Below are positions 8,678 through 17,329 of a DNA stretch of 64,000 nucleotides, in pieces. The stretch covers positions 299,045 through 363,044 of the forward strand of contig NZ_RYDV01000005.1 in assembly GCF_003971065.1 (NCBI RefSeq), written 5' to 3'. Both the position numbers and the translations under genes were made by a program. Under the pieces are notes generated by a model. It saw nothing but the letters and a program-made list of their open reading frames with translations. It was not told where the DNA came from and did not search any database. The stretch is from Candidimonas sp. SYP-B2681 (lineage in GTDB: Bacteria > Pseudomonadota > Gammaproteobacteria > Burkholderiales > Burkholderiaceae_B). Each line of letters begins with the position of its first letter. The stretch's first letter is position 1.

Positions 8678-9934
8678 TTGAGCGCGGTCTTATCTGTTGT
8701 TGAAAGCAAGCTGTTTTCGTTACCACTTCCCGTACAGGTGATCATGCCTGACGGTCAGCATCTTGGTGCGAGCAACGCCAATATCCGGCTGACGATTAAA
8801 GATCGTTCTACCTTGGCCAATCTGGCGACTGGACAGGTCGGCGTACTTGGCGAGGACTATGTCGAAGGCAAATTCGATGTCCAGGGCTCCATGCGCGACC
8901 TTATGCGCCTGGCCGCAGCGATTTTGCCCGGTTCACCGATTGACGCCGCACGAGTTGGCCGCTTCACCGAGCTGATCCGGCGCCTGGTATCGGTGTGGCG
9001 CCACTCCATCGAACGCGATGAACGCCAAATTCAATTTCACTATGATCTTTCCGACGATTTCTACGCCTTGTGGCTGGATCCGCGCCGTGTGTACTCATGC
9101 GCCTATTTTCGAACTCCTGGTATGTCGATCGCTCAGGCACAAGAGGCCAAGCTCGATCACATTTGCCGTAAGCTCCGCTTGACTGAAGGCGAGCGTTTTC
9201 TTGATGTAGGCGCCGGCTGGGGCGGCTTGTTGCTTTGGGCCGCCGAGAACTATGGTGTCGATGCGACGGGTATCACGCTTTCCAGAAATCAGCATGCCTA
9301 TGTAAACAAGCTTATCGCCGAAAAAGGCCTTGGTGGGCGAGTCCGCATGGATCTCCTCGATTACCGCAAGCTTGACGACAGCCGGCCCTACGACAAGATT
9401 GCGTCGGTGGGAATGTTCGAGCACGTAGGGCGCGCACAGCTGGCCGACTATTTTTCTAAGTTGCGGCGACTCGTTCGGCCCGGCGGGCTGGTGCTCAATC
9501 ACGGGATCACGGCCGGTGGCATTGATAACGCCGAGCTGGGCGCAGGCATGGGCGAATTCATCGATAAGTATATTTTTCCCGGCGGCGAACTGACCCATAT
9601 CAGTAGTGTCATCGAACGCCTTACCGAGGGCGGGCTGGAAGACCTCGATATCGAGAACCTGCGTCCTCATTATGCACGCACGCTATGGGCCTGGAGCGAT
9701 GCTCTCGAGGCGCGGTTGCCGGAAGCACGGGCAACGTTGCAGGGTGCGCAGGGCGAACGCTCGTTGCGCGCATACCGCATGTATCTGGCGGGCTGCGCCA
9801 TGGGCTTCGAGCATGGCTGGATAGCGCTACACCAAGTATTGGCTCAGCCGCGCGCACAGGGAGGTTCTGATGAACTCGACTGCCCTGCAGGTCAGGTCTA
9901 TCCGTGGCGACGCGATTATATGTACGTCAGGTAA
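8678..9934 (+). CDS. cfa: cyclopropane-fatty-acyl-phospholipid synthase family protein
   Basis: The 418-residue enzyme has the Cfa/mycolic-acid cyclopropane synthase architecture. An N-terminal lipid-binding region is followed by a SAM-dependent methyltransferase domain with motif I at about residues 174-183 (FLDVGAGWGG, Asp176) and MFEHVGRAQLADYF. Cfa methylenates cis double bonds of membrane phospholipids, usually on entry to stationary phase or acid stress. The start is a TTG at 8678, supported by AGGGAG at 8666-8672; no nearby ATG fits. It stands alone on the plus strand, followed by the osmoprotectant transporter. Other members methylate different lipids, so the exact product is not certain. 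Confidence 0.88.
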   Translation: MSAVLSVVESKLFSLPLPVQVIMPDGQHLGASNANIRLTIKDRSTLANLATGQVGVLGEDYVEGKFDVQGSMRDLMRLAAAILPGSPIDAARVGRFTELIRRLVSVWRHSIERDERQIQFHYDLSDDFYALWLDPRRVYSCAYFRTPGMSIAQAQEAKLDHICRKLRLTEGERFLDVGAGWGGLLLWAAENYGVDATGITLSRNQHAYVNKLIAEKGLGGRVRMDLLDYRKLDDSRPYDKIASVGMFEHVGRAQLADYFSKLRRLVRPGGLVLNHGITAGGIDNAELGAGMGEFIDKYIFPGGELTHISSVIERLTEGGLEDLDIENLRPHYARTLWAWSDALEARLPEARATLQGAQGERSLRAYRMYLAGCAMGFEHGWIALHQVLAQPRAQGGSDELDCPAGQVYPWRRDYMYVR

Positions 9935-10275
9935 GCGCGCCGGTAAGAGCCGCGCTGCGCACTTAAAAGGGGACTACGTATCGAGAGGCATTCGCGTCGG
10001 ATCTCCGTACCTTACGCAGGCGTCATTTGTAACTGGGTGATAACCCGGTTTTAATATCGGCTAATTTCTCGTAAACTGCTGCAAACCTCGCAGTTGATCA
10101 ATCTGGCGTATGGTGGGTCTTAAGGCCCCATTACCTGTCAAACGAGTACTTCGTACTCTTCACGCTAGTGTCGGTATGTATCGGCGGTCATCCGTCTTCC
10201 GCACACCCCCTTAGCCCTGGCGCATCGTAGTGGTATTTCAGATGCGTCCATGTAACTCAAGGAGGCAAAACAGCC
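9935..10275. other. cfa-proX intergenic region (341 nt)
   Basis: I see no gene here. The region holds a perfect 15-nt hairpin GAGTACTTCGTACTC at 10144-10158 without a T-run, the candidate proX promoter at 10027-10055, and the proX ribosome-binding site AAGGAGG at about 10260. The long untranslated leader (roughly 215 nt) is unexplained. Confidence 0.5.
10027..10055 (+). promoter_or_regulatory. candidate proXWV promoter with an operator-like dyad in its spacer
   Basis: TTGTAA (10027-10032) and TTTAAT (10050-10055) are 17 nt apart and match sigma-70 boxes at 4/6 and 5/6. The spacer and its flanks form a near-perfect dyad AACTGGGT-GATA-ACCCGGTT (10031-10050, 7 of 8 pairs). A protein bound there would cover the promoter. 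No regulator gene is adjacent. Confidence 0.4.
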
Positions 10276-11340
10276 ATGTCTATCCATGTGAGCTCTTCAC
10301 ATTTTACGTTCTCCGCGAACGTCCCTTCGCCATTCACGCGAATTGCCCTCGGCCTAGCAATGGCCACCGCATTGTTCGGTATCAGCTCTACAGGCAATAC
10401 TGCGCAAGCAGCCGAAACGCCTAAGTGCGAAATCGATCGTCCGGTTAAATTTGGCGGCATGAACTGGGAGTCGAACCTGGTTTTGGTCGAAGTCGAACGT
10501 TTCATCGCTGAAAAAGGCTATGGATGCAAGACCGAAGTCCTTTCCGTTGAAACCCTACCCGCCCTCGCAGCGCTTGAGCGCGGCGACCTAGATATTAATA
10601 CTGAAGTCTGGCTAAACAGCGTCGCCGAACCCTGGGCCAAAGCTGAGGCCAGTGGCAAGGTAAAGCGCATTGGCGATCTATACATGGGTGGCGAGGCGTG
10701 GTTTATCCCACGCTACACGGCCGAGCGCTTGCCCGAGCTGAAGTCGGCAGCCGACCTGCCTAAATTCAAAGATGAATTCAAAGATCCTGAAGAACCGTCC
10801 AAGGGCAGACTCTATGGCTGTCCGGCAGGTTGGGGATGCGAGGTTGTGAGCGGCAATTTGTTCAAGGCCTTGAATTTGGATGATACGTTCACCTTATTCT
10901 CGCCCGGCACGGGGGCTACACAGAAAGCAGCTCTTACATCAGCGTATCAGCGCAAGGAAAACATGGTTTTCTACTACTGGTACCCCACGCCTCTGGCGGG
11001 TTCCATGGATCTCGTGAAGCTTGATTTTCCCCCTTACGACAAAACGAAATTTGATTGCCTGACTGATCCGGACTGCGAGAATCCGGTGCCGTCCGCCTAT
11101 CCCGATAATCCGGTTTTTACCGCTGTTTCCACCAAGTTTACGCAAGAGGCGCCCAAGCTGACCGAGTTCCTGTCCAAAGTTGCCGTACCTTTGCCGGTCA
11201 TGGATAAGGTTATGGCGCATATGGAGGAAACCGAGGACGAGCCGAATGACGTCGCCAAGTGGTTTATGGAAAATAACGACCAGATTTGGAGCCAGTGGTT
11301 GCCGGCCGATGTGGCGTCGCGGGTAAAAGCAGCTCTATAG
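10276..11340 (+). CDS. proX: glycine betaine/proline ABC transporter substrate-binding protein
   Basis: The 354-residue protein has a signal peptide of about 43 residues ending near TAQAAE and an OpuAC/ProX fold. Features include FGGMNWESNLVLVEVERFIAEKGYGC, LDINTEVWLNS, and YGCPAGWGCEVVSGNLFKALNL. It should bind betaine-like quaternary amines in the periplasm. Four or more Cys residues (KCEID, YGCKT, YGCPAGWGC, DCLTDPDCENP) suggest disulfides. ATG 10276 follows AAGGAGG. It is the first gene of proX-proW-proV; an untranslated gap with three hairpins separates it from proW. Confidence 0.92.
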   Translation: MSIHVSSSHFTFSANVPSPFTRIALGLAMATALFGISSTGNTAQAAETPKCEIDRPVKFGGMNWESNLVLVEVERFIAEKGYGCKTEVLSVETLPALAALERGDLDINTEVWLNSVAEPWAKAEASGKVKRIGDLYMGGEAWFIPRYTAERLPELKSAADLPKFKDEFKDPEEPSKGRLYGCPAGWGCEVVSGNLFKALNLDDTFTLFSPGTGATQKAALTSAYQRKENMVFYYWYPTPLAGSMDLVKLDFPPYDKTKFDCLTDPDCENPVPSAYPDNPVFTAVSTKFTQEAPKLTEFLSKVAVPLPVMDKVMAHMEETEDEPNDVAKWFMENNDQIWSQWLPADVASRVKAAL

Positions 11341-11351
11341 CACTCGTACGT

Positions 11352-11424
11352 CTTGCCACTCAGGTGGCAAGCCGGCCTTGCGCCGGAATCTTCATGTGAC
11401 GATCGCTGCGGTCGTCACCTTTTA
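11352..11424 (+). promoter_or_regulatory. three tandem hairpins between proX and proW (attenuation or mRNA-processing region)
   Basis: Directly after the proX stop come three successive perfect inverted repeats: CTTGCCAC/GTGGCAAG with a TCAG loop (11352-11371), CCGGC/GCCGG (11372-11386), and GTGACGA/TCGTCAC (11396-11418) followed by CTTTTA. The last resembles a weak terminator. Such structures after a binding-protein gene usually protect its mRNA or cut read-through, giving more ProX than ProW/ProV. Confidence 0.6.
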
Positions 11425-11446
11425 CGAGTTTTACGGAGTTGATTTT

Positions 11447-12298
11447 ATGTTTCCCGAAATTATTGCGCCTCGCGAGCTACGTGCGCCCATCGACGATTTT
11501 GTCGGCGGTATCGTGTCCAACTATTCGGACGTACTACGGGCATTTACTCAGCCCTTGCTCGATTTGTTGATCTGGATGGACCAGATCTTGCGGTCTGCAC
11601 CATGGTGGGCCATTGTTCTGGCTGTCATGGGGCTCGCCTGGCTGGCCAGTCGCCGCATCGGTTTTTCGTTGGTGATCGGTGGCATGCTGTCATTGATCGG
11701 CGTCATCGGCCTGTGGGATGCAGCGATGCAGACTCTGTCTCTCATGATCGTGGCCGTGCTGATGTCCGTGGCCATTGGCATACCCATCGGGATCATGATG
11801 GCCAGCTTTAAATGGTTGCGCAGTATCCTGCTGCCAGTGCTGGACGTCATGCAGACCATGCCCAGCTTCGTCTATCTAATTCCCGTGGTGATGTTGTTCA
11901 ACCTGGGCAAGATCGCTGCGATTATCGCGACCATCATTTATGCGGTGCCGCCAGTCATCAGACTTACCGATTTGGGCATACGCATGGTAGACAGCGAAGT
12001 ACTAGAGGCCTCGCGCGCCTTTGGCGCCAATCGCACAAAGCAGTTGTTTGGCGTTCAGTTGCCGCTCGCCATGCCAAATATCATGGCTGGAATAAACCAG
12101 ACCACCATGATGGCGCTGGCCATGGTCGTCATCGCGTCCATGATCGGGGTGCGCGGACTGGGTTATGAGGTTTTGCAGGGAATTAATCGACTGCAGGTAG
12201 GTCGTGGCGTCCTCGCTGGCCTCGCTATTGTCATTCTCGCGATTATTTTCGACCGGATCACCCAGGCGTTCGGGCAACGTCAGCATAAAGGAGCCTGA
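11447..12298 (+). CDS. proW: glycine betaine/proline ABC transporter permease
   Basis: ProW forms the membrane channel of the osmoprotectant importer. The frame is open from 11378, but I choose ATG 11447 (283 residues, MFPEIIAPRELRAPID), preceded by ACGGAG; the longer form would read through a hairpin. About six membrane helices are visible. The EAA loop for contact with the ATPase is DSEVLEASRAFGANRTKQLFGVQLPLAMPNIMAGINQT. It ends 1 nt before the proV start. Confidence 0.93.
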   Translation: MFPEIIAPRELRAPIDDFVGGIVSNYSDVLRAFTQPLLDLLIWMDQILRSAPWWAIVLAVMGLAWLASRRIGFSLVIGGMLSLIGVIGLWDAAMQTLSLMIVAVLMSVAIGIPIGIMMASFKWLRSILLPVLDVMQTMPSFVYLIPVVMLFNLGKIAAIIATIIYAVPPVIRLTDLGIRMVDSEVLEASRAFGANRTKQLFGVQLPLAMPNIMAGINQTTMMALAMVVIASMIGVRGLGYEVLQGINRLQVGRGVLAGLAIVILAIIFDRITQAFGQRQHKGA

Positions 12299-12299
12299 T

Positions 12300-13571
12300 A
12301 TGGCCAAGATCGAAGTACGTAATATTTTCAAGATTTTCGGGCCTCGTCCCCAGCGCTATCTGGAACAAGCCCGGGCAGGCATCAGCAAGGAAGAACTGCT
12401 GGCCAATAGTGACCATACCCTGGGCTTGCGCGATATTAGTTTGTCTATCGAAGAAGGCAGCATCTATGTGATCATGGGCTTGTCCGGTTCGGGAAAATCT
12501 ACGCTCATTCGGCACTTCAATCGGCTAATTGAACCGACTGCCGGACAGATACTCGTCGATGATATTGACGTCATGACCCTGGGAAAAACGGCGCTGGAAA
12601 AATTCCGTCAGGAAAAAATGAGCATGGTGTTTCAGCGCTTCGGCTTGTTTCCCCATCGCACCGTAATCGAGAACGTCGCGTACGGCCTGAAGGTACAGGG
12701 TCTGGGCAAAGAACAACGCCGTGAACGCGCCCAGCACTGGCTTGAACAAGTGGGGCTGGCCGGTTTTGAAAACCAGTATCCTCATCAATTGTCGGGCGGC
12801 ATGCAGCAGCGGGTGGGTCTGGCCCGTGCCTTGGCGACCGACGCGGAAATACTGTTGATGGATGAAGCATTTTCGGCGCTGGATCCATTGATACGCCGAG
12901 AAATGCAAGACCAGTTACTGCAATTACAGGCTCAACTCAACAAGACTATTGTCTTTATTACGCATGATCTTGACGAGGCCTTGCGCTTGGGCAACCGTAT
13001 CGCCATTCTCAAGGGCGGCGAACTGGTGCAAGAAGGTACGCCTGAAGACATACTTCTTGCCCCGGCCGATGACTATGTTCAGTCGTTCTTGCAGGACGTC
13101 AATCGCAGCAAGGTCCTGAATGCTGCCCACGCATGCAACGAACCTTCACTTACCCTGACCATGCGTTCGCGACCTATCCATGCGGTAGAGCGTATGGCCG
13201 TGCGCAGTTTTGATTACACCGCTGTTCTTGACGGCAAGCGCCTGGCGGGTGTTTTGACCAGATCGGCGGCCGAGCGTGCCGCTCGCGATGGCGCGCGTGA
13301 TATCGCCCGTTATGTTGAAGAGATGGCTTCGGTGCCATCGACGGCAGGGCTCGATGAGGTGTTGGGGCGCATGTTGCGCAGCACTGAGCCGCTTGCCGTA
13401 ACGGGCGATAACGACGAGTTTTTAGGCATGCTTTCTCGGACCAAAGTTGTTGAGTTGGTTACGCCGGTTGTCGAGGGGACAGCCGGCGACGAAAGCGAAT
13501 CGGTTACCGGGGACGCCTCGGCATCGCAACCAGAGGAAGCCGCGCAACAGCAGCATCGCGCTGCTGCCTAA
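12300..13571 (+). CDS. proV: glycine betaine/proline ABC transporter ATP-binding protein
   Basis: The 423-residue protein has an ABC domain with Walker A GLSGSGKST, signature LSGGMQQRVGLARALA and Walker B ILLMDEAFSALDP. A C-terminal pair of CBS-type repeats (about residues 280-395) is the module that senses ionic strength in ProV/OpuA, followed by an acidic/Gln tail. Start ATG 12300 lies 1 nt after the proW stop, so translation is probably coupled. The N-terminal stretch EVRNIFKIFGPRPQRYLEQARAG is typical of ProV. Its TAA stop overlaps the stop of the convergent MATE gene. Confidence 0.95.
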   Translation: MAKIEVRNIFKIFGPRPQRYLEQARAGISKEELLANSDHTLGLRDISLSIEEGSIYVIMGLSGSGKSTLIRHFNRLIEPTAGQILVDDIDVMTLGKTALEKFRQEKMSMVFQRFGLFPHRTVIENVAYGLKVQGLGKEQRRERAQHWLEQVGLAGFENQYPHQLSGGMQQRVGLARALATDAEILLMDEAFSALDPLIRREMQDQLLQLQAQLNKTIVFITHDLDEALRLGNRIAILKGGELVQEGTPEDILLAPADDYVQSFLQDVNRSKVLNAAHACNEPSLTLTMRSRPIHAVERMAVRSFDYTAVLDGKRLAGVLTRSAAERAARDGARDIARYVEEMASVPSTAGLDEVLGRMLRSTEPLAVTGDNDEFLGMLSRTKVVELVTPVVEGTAGDESESVTGDASASQPEEAAQQQHRAAA

Positions 13572-14992
13572 ATCGATCTTCCCGGGCGTGTTGTTCTTGC
13601 GTGGTGCCTGACAATATGCCCGTACCAACCAAAAAGCAGCATCGCCGACATACCAAGCCCTGCAAGCGCCATCAGCCACATGCTGGCGGCGCCTACAGGG
13701 CCGCCGGGCATGATTCGATCAATGATCGGTTGTAGTGCTCCGGCCGCGGGCCCGAAGCCCAGCCACCAGCCCCCGATCAGGCCCACTCCGGTCAGCGCAA
13801 CGATCTGAAGCAACAAAGGGACGATGGCGACTTTGTAGGCGCGCAGCAAATAAGACCCAATGCATTGCATGGCGTCGCACAAATGAAACCAGGGAAGCAC
13901 TTGCATTAAAGCGGCCGCTACCGTTGCGACTTGGATCTCGTTTGTGTAGGTGCGCAGTATGGTGGCTTTTCCGAAAATAAGAACGATCGCAGTCAGGCCT
14001 GCACCGGTGGCAACAATCGTTATGCCGGCCATCCCGGTTCTTCTGGCGCGTGGCATATCATTGGCGCCAATGGCCTGAGCCGTCAACGATGCGGTCGCTA
14101 TACCTACCGCCATCGGCATCATGTAGCAAAGAGCGGCTAAATTTGCCATGATCTGGTGCCCTCCGGTGACATACATACCTTCCCGAGCCACTAGCAATGC
14201 CATGAAACTGAACGCGCAGATCTCGATAAGATACGAAGCGCCCATCGGGATGCCCAAGCGCAAAAGTTCTTTTTGACTGGCCCATTCGGGCTTTCCGAGA
14301 TGAGGTTTGAAACGGCGAAAAAATGGATCATGGTAAATAACCCAAAGGCCGGCTCCTAGCATAAGCCATCCAACCACAGCCGAGGAAAGACCTGCGCCTG
14401 CCGCACCCATGGCCGGCAGCCCCAATTTGCCAAACATGAATATCCAGTTGAACAGCAGTTTGAAAAGTATGCTGACCAGATTTATCGCCATTACCGCTTT
14501 TGGGCGTGACACCGCTGTACACAGGGCATAAATGGCCCTGAAGATCAGAGTCGCGGGCAAGGCAAGAATCAGTGCCCGCAGGTACCAGGTGATTCCATTG
14601 CGAACAATCGGATCGACCTCTCCTGAAAAGGTAAGCCATATATTCGGGAACAGGAAAGTCAGTGCCCCTATGGCTGACAGCCCGAGGGCCAGCCATACCC
14701 CTTGGCCCCAGGCGCGTCCCACCTCAAGATATCGCTTGCCACCGAAGTGCTGAGCAATGATGGGTATCAAGGCATGAACCACACCCATCAGCCCAACGAA
14801 CACGGTCAGATAGATGGAAACGCTAAGCGCCATGGCCTGAAGATCGGCAGCGCTGGCGTGTCCCGCCATGGCCGTATCGATGACGCCAAAAGCGATGCCT
14901 GCCCACGAGCTGATCAAAACCGGCCATGCCTGATGCAGGATTTCTTTCAGGTGAGGTCCGAAGCGCCCGCCTTTGGGACCCTGTGTCTTCAT
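13568..14992 (-). CDS. MATE family multidrug efflux transporter (NorM-like)
   Basis: The 474-residue protein has 12 hydrophobic segments in two similar halves. It carries MATE signatures such as WPVLISSWAGIAFGVIDTAMAGHASAADLQAMALS near the N-terminus and GIPMGASYLIEICAFSFMALLVAREG at the start of the second half. MATE proteins export cationic drugs by Na+ or H+ antiport. The ATG overlaps the stop of the upstream GT39 gene by one base (TAATG), implying translational coupling. Its TAG stop shares two bases with the proV stop. The substrate cannot be told from sequence. Confidence 0.88.
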   Translation of the reverse strand: MKTQGPKGGRFGPHLKEILHQAWPVLISSWAGIAFGVIDTAMAGHASAADLQAMALSVSIYLTVFVGLMGVVHALIPIIAQHFGGKRYLEVGRAWGQGVWLALGLSAIGALTFLFPNIWLTFSGEVDPIVRNGITWYLRALILALPATLIFRAIYALCTAVSRPKAVMAINLVSILFKLLFNWIFMFGKLGLPAMGAAGAGLSSAVVGWLMLGAGLWVIYHDPFFRRFKPHLGKPEWASQKELLRLGIPMGASYLIEICAFSFMALLVAREGMYVTGGHQIMANLAALCYMMPMAVGIATASLTAQAIGANDMPRARRTGMAGITIVATGAGLTAIVLIFGKATILRTYTNEIQVATVAAALMQVLPWFHLCDAMQCIGSYLLRAYKVAIVPLLLQIVALTGVGLIGGWWLGFGPAAGALQPIIDRIMPGGPVGAASMWLMALAGLGMSAMLLFGWYGHIVRHHARTTRPGRSI

Positions 14993-16743
14993 TACTTTTC
15001 TAAGCGCAGTAAACGGAATAGCTCATGGCGGTCGGCGCCGCGCGTGCCTTGCCAGACCACCGTGGCGGAGTCCGAGAACGCGGCGGTATCATCGGCTACG
15101 CTTTGGGGAGATGTTTGTTGCAAAATCAATGGGCAGCCCGAGTCATAACTGAAATTGATGGAGTTAAACACCAAAAACGACGACCTCTGACCGATGCCTA
15201 CTGACAACGCGCGCACGCATTCGTTGGGTTTTTTGTTGATCTGCAATGCAGTTGCGAGCTGAGCCGATACCGCACGATAGCTGCGCACATAATCGAGTAC
15301 GGGCATCCATAGGGTGACGAGCATCAGCCATGTCACGATAAGGCCACCGGCCGACAATACGGTGCCGCGCCACAGTGCCACTGGTTTGCTGTGCAGACGC
15401 CAGCGGACCAGCGCTATCCACGCCAGGGTGCCAAGGGCCGCAATGAACAGCGCGGGCCACGATATGAAGGCTTCGTAACCGCGGGTCTGGCGGGCGATAT
15501 TGTGGGCGATCTGCCGTGGCCACCCTGTTTGCAGAGCAATCCAGCCTAGCCATACGGTGGCCGTAGTCAGCGAAAAGCACATTACGGCGAACCAGTCTAG
15601 GGAATTCACCACTCCGCGTCGCAAGGTGGGAAGTGCAAAAGCAGCAAGCACGGCAGCCGGCACTGCAAGCAGGCTGTACTCGGGCTCGAACACATCGGCC
15701 ATGAATAGCATGGTGATAATCGGCCACACTGCAAACATCAGGGGTATCCAGATGTGGGGTGCCGCCAGCCACAAGCGCCAACGCCACAAGGCCAACAGTG
15801 CGAATGGCCACGTTGGCCACAGAAACCATGGCAAGTCGCGAAGCAAACTGACGACGACTTCATAGCGTGGCCAGGTGAACGAATGGATATTCCAAAGCCA
15901 CCAATTGCGTGTCCAGTACTCGCTAAGCCGGTTGGCCGGGATCCACCATAGCAACATCATCGTAACGGCGATTGCCACGGTGATGACCAGCCATTTCTTT
16001 TGTTCCCATAAGGCGCTGCGGGGCCTGAAGCAAAAGGATACGGCCAGCATGATGGGAAGGGCGCCTATCCAACCCCGCGTCAGAAACGCAGCCCCGAGCG
16101 CCAACCCCAGGGTAAGGGCTCCGGACGCTGGTTGGTCCAGCATGCGCGCCACGGCGTAAAAGGCCAGTGCCTGGAACGCGATCAGTGCCGGCACCTCGGA
16201 CGTTTCATGCATCCGCCATAGAATGCCGACTGTCGCGACAATGAGTAGCAAGGCGGCATCGGCGATCATGCGTCCGTAATCGCGCACGGTGGGTTCGCCG
16301 CCAAAGGGCAGGGCAAGAGGTTGCGGTTCGGGCCGGCGGCCCAGAAGGTAACTGCCGTACCACACGGAAGCGGTAAGTAATCCGAACCAAAGAAGGTTAG
16401 GTAAGCGCGACGCAATAATGGCCGCGTTGAGTGGCGTGGTGAAATGTTCGAATAATGGTCCGAACAGCCAGATGCTGAATGCCCCCACCCACATGGTCAG
16501 CGGGCCGTCCTGGGCGTGCGCCAGCACGCCGATTTGCGGCAGCAGCATGGCAGCGCCCGTGTCCTGCAAAGCCGTCATCATGGTGGCTAGGCCGACCACG
16601 TCATCGGTTTTCCAAGGGTCTCGAAAGAACAGCCCAGCCAAGATATAAATTACACCTACCACTACCAAGAATAGCCTGGGCAGTTTGACCGTTGCCGTTG
16701 CGGTTAAGCGGGCAGGAGTAGAAAGGGGGTCGCTCGAAGACAC
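14992..16743 (-). CDS. GT39-type membrane glycosyltransferase (ArnT/PMT family-like)
   Basis: The 583-residue protein has an N-terminal helix, a periplasmic loop with the acidic pair of the GT-C fold (FFRDPWKTDDVVGL, expected catalytic Asp), and about 11 further membrane segments. It has a soluble C-terminal domain of roughly 110 residues. Family members transfer sugars from polyprenyl phosphate to lipid A or proteins in the periplasm; ArnT adds aminoarabinose to lipid A. No arn genes are present, so the substrate is open. The start is GTG 16743; the site lies 43 nt past the rpmE2 terminator. The gene is coupled to the downstream MATE gene. Confidence 0.75.
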   Translation of the reverse strand: MSSSDPLSTPARLTATATVKLPRLFLVVVGVIYILAGLFFRDPWKTDDVVGLATMMTALQDTGAAMLLPQIGVLAHAQDGPLTMWVGAFSIWLFGPLFEHFTTPLNAAIIASRLPNLLWFGLLTASVWYGSYLLGRRPEPQPLALPFGGEPTVRDYGRMIADAALLLIVATVGILWRMHETSEVPALIAFQALAFYAVARMLDQPASGALTLGLALGAAFLTRGWIGALPIMLAVSFCFRPRSALWEQKKWLVITVAIAVTMMLLWWIPANRLSEYWTRNWWLWNIHSFTWPRYEVVVSLLRDLPWFLWPTWPFALLALWRWRLWLAAPHIWIPLMFAVWPIITMLFMADVFEPEYSLLAVPAAVLAAFALPTLRRGVVNSLDWFAVMCFSLTTATVWLGWIALQTGWPRQIAHNIARQTRGYEAFISWPALFIAALGTLAWIALVRWRLHSKPVALWRGTVLSAGGLIVTWLMLVTLWMPVLDYVRSYRAVSAQLATALQINKKPNECVRALSVGIGQRSSFLVFNSINFSYDSGCPLILQQTSPQSVADDTAAFSDSATVVWQGTRGADRHELFRLLRLEK

Positions 16744-16786
16744 AGGGGTGCGCCCTTAAAGGATGGAGGGAACTATCTTAAATTAA

Positions 16787-16810
16787 AAAGGCAGCCCGGA
16801 GGCTGCCTTT
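16787..16810 (-). terminator. Rho-independent terminator of rpmE2
   Basis: On the minus strand a perfect 10-bp stem AAAGGCAGCC/GGCTGCCTTT closes a TCCG loop and runs into TTTTTAATTT. It lies 28 nt past the rpmE2 stop. The loop is a cUNCGg tetraloop, the same as in the rpmG terminator. Confidence 0.9.
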
Positions 16811-16838
16811 CGCGAACACGGACGGATACCCTGTCGGC

Positions 16839-17108
16839 TTACGACGCCTTGGGAGTAACTGTACCTGTAGTGCGGGCAAAACGGGCACGGAATTTTTCGA
16901 CGCGGCCAGTTTCGACAATACGCGTTTGTGCGCCAGTGTAAAACGGATGCGATTCCGAGGTAACTTCGCACTTGAACAAGGGGTAAGTCTTGCCGTCAAG
17001 TTCGACGGTTTCGCGGCTGTGTAGAGTAGAGCGCGAAATAAATTTAGTGCCTGTTTGCTGATCCAGAAACACCACTTCGCGGTATTCGGGGTGGATGCCT
17101 TCTTTCAT
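16839..17108 (-). CDS. rpmE2: 50S ribosomal protein L31 type B
   Basis: The 89-residue product ([20 protein letters not shown]...) is the type B, zinc-free L31: it lacks the CxxC motif and has the longer sequence with [28 protein letters not shown] 17108 is the family start; the upstream open frame is non-coding. In other bacteria the zinc-free paralogue replaces the Cys-containing L31 under zinc limitation, but no clear Zur box is visible upstream. The 220 nt to the next gene show nothing else I can support. Confidence 0.95.
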   Translation of the reverse strand: MKEGIHPEYREVVFLDQQTGTKFISRSTLHSRETVELDGKTYPLFKCEVTSESHPFYTGAQTRIVETGRVEKFRARFARTTGTVTPKAS

Positions 17109-17329
17109 GATGTATTCCTGTCGTATCTCGATAAGGGCGGGTCGCCAGCTAGTGAATTTACTAACCACGTATCCAAAGTAACGCAGCATTCTAACATGGC
17201 GTCCCCCCAGCTTCCAAGCCAAATTTGGGAGCGTATCCGTTGTAGTTGTTCGCAGGCCTCATGTCGCAGGTGGCCAGGTTATCAGGCACCGGTACCATTC
17301 ATTGTAAGGGCAACTTCCCGAATCGGCGT

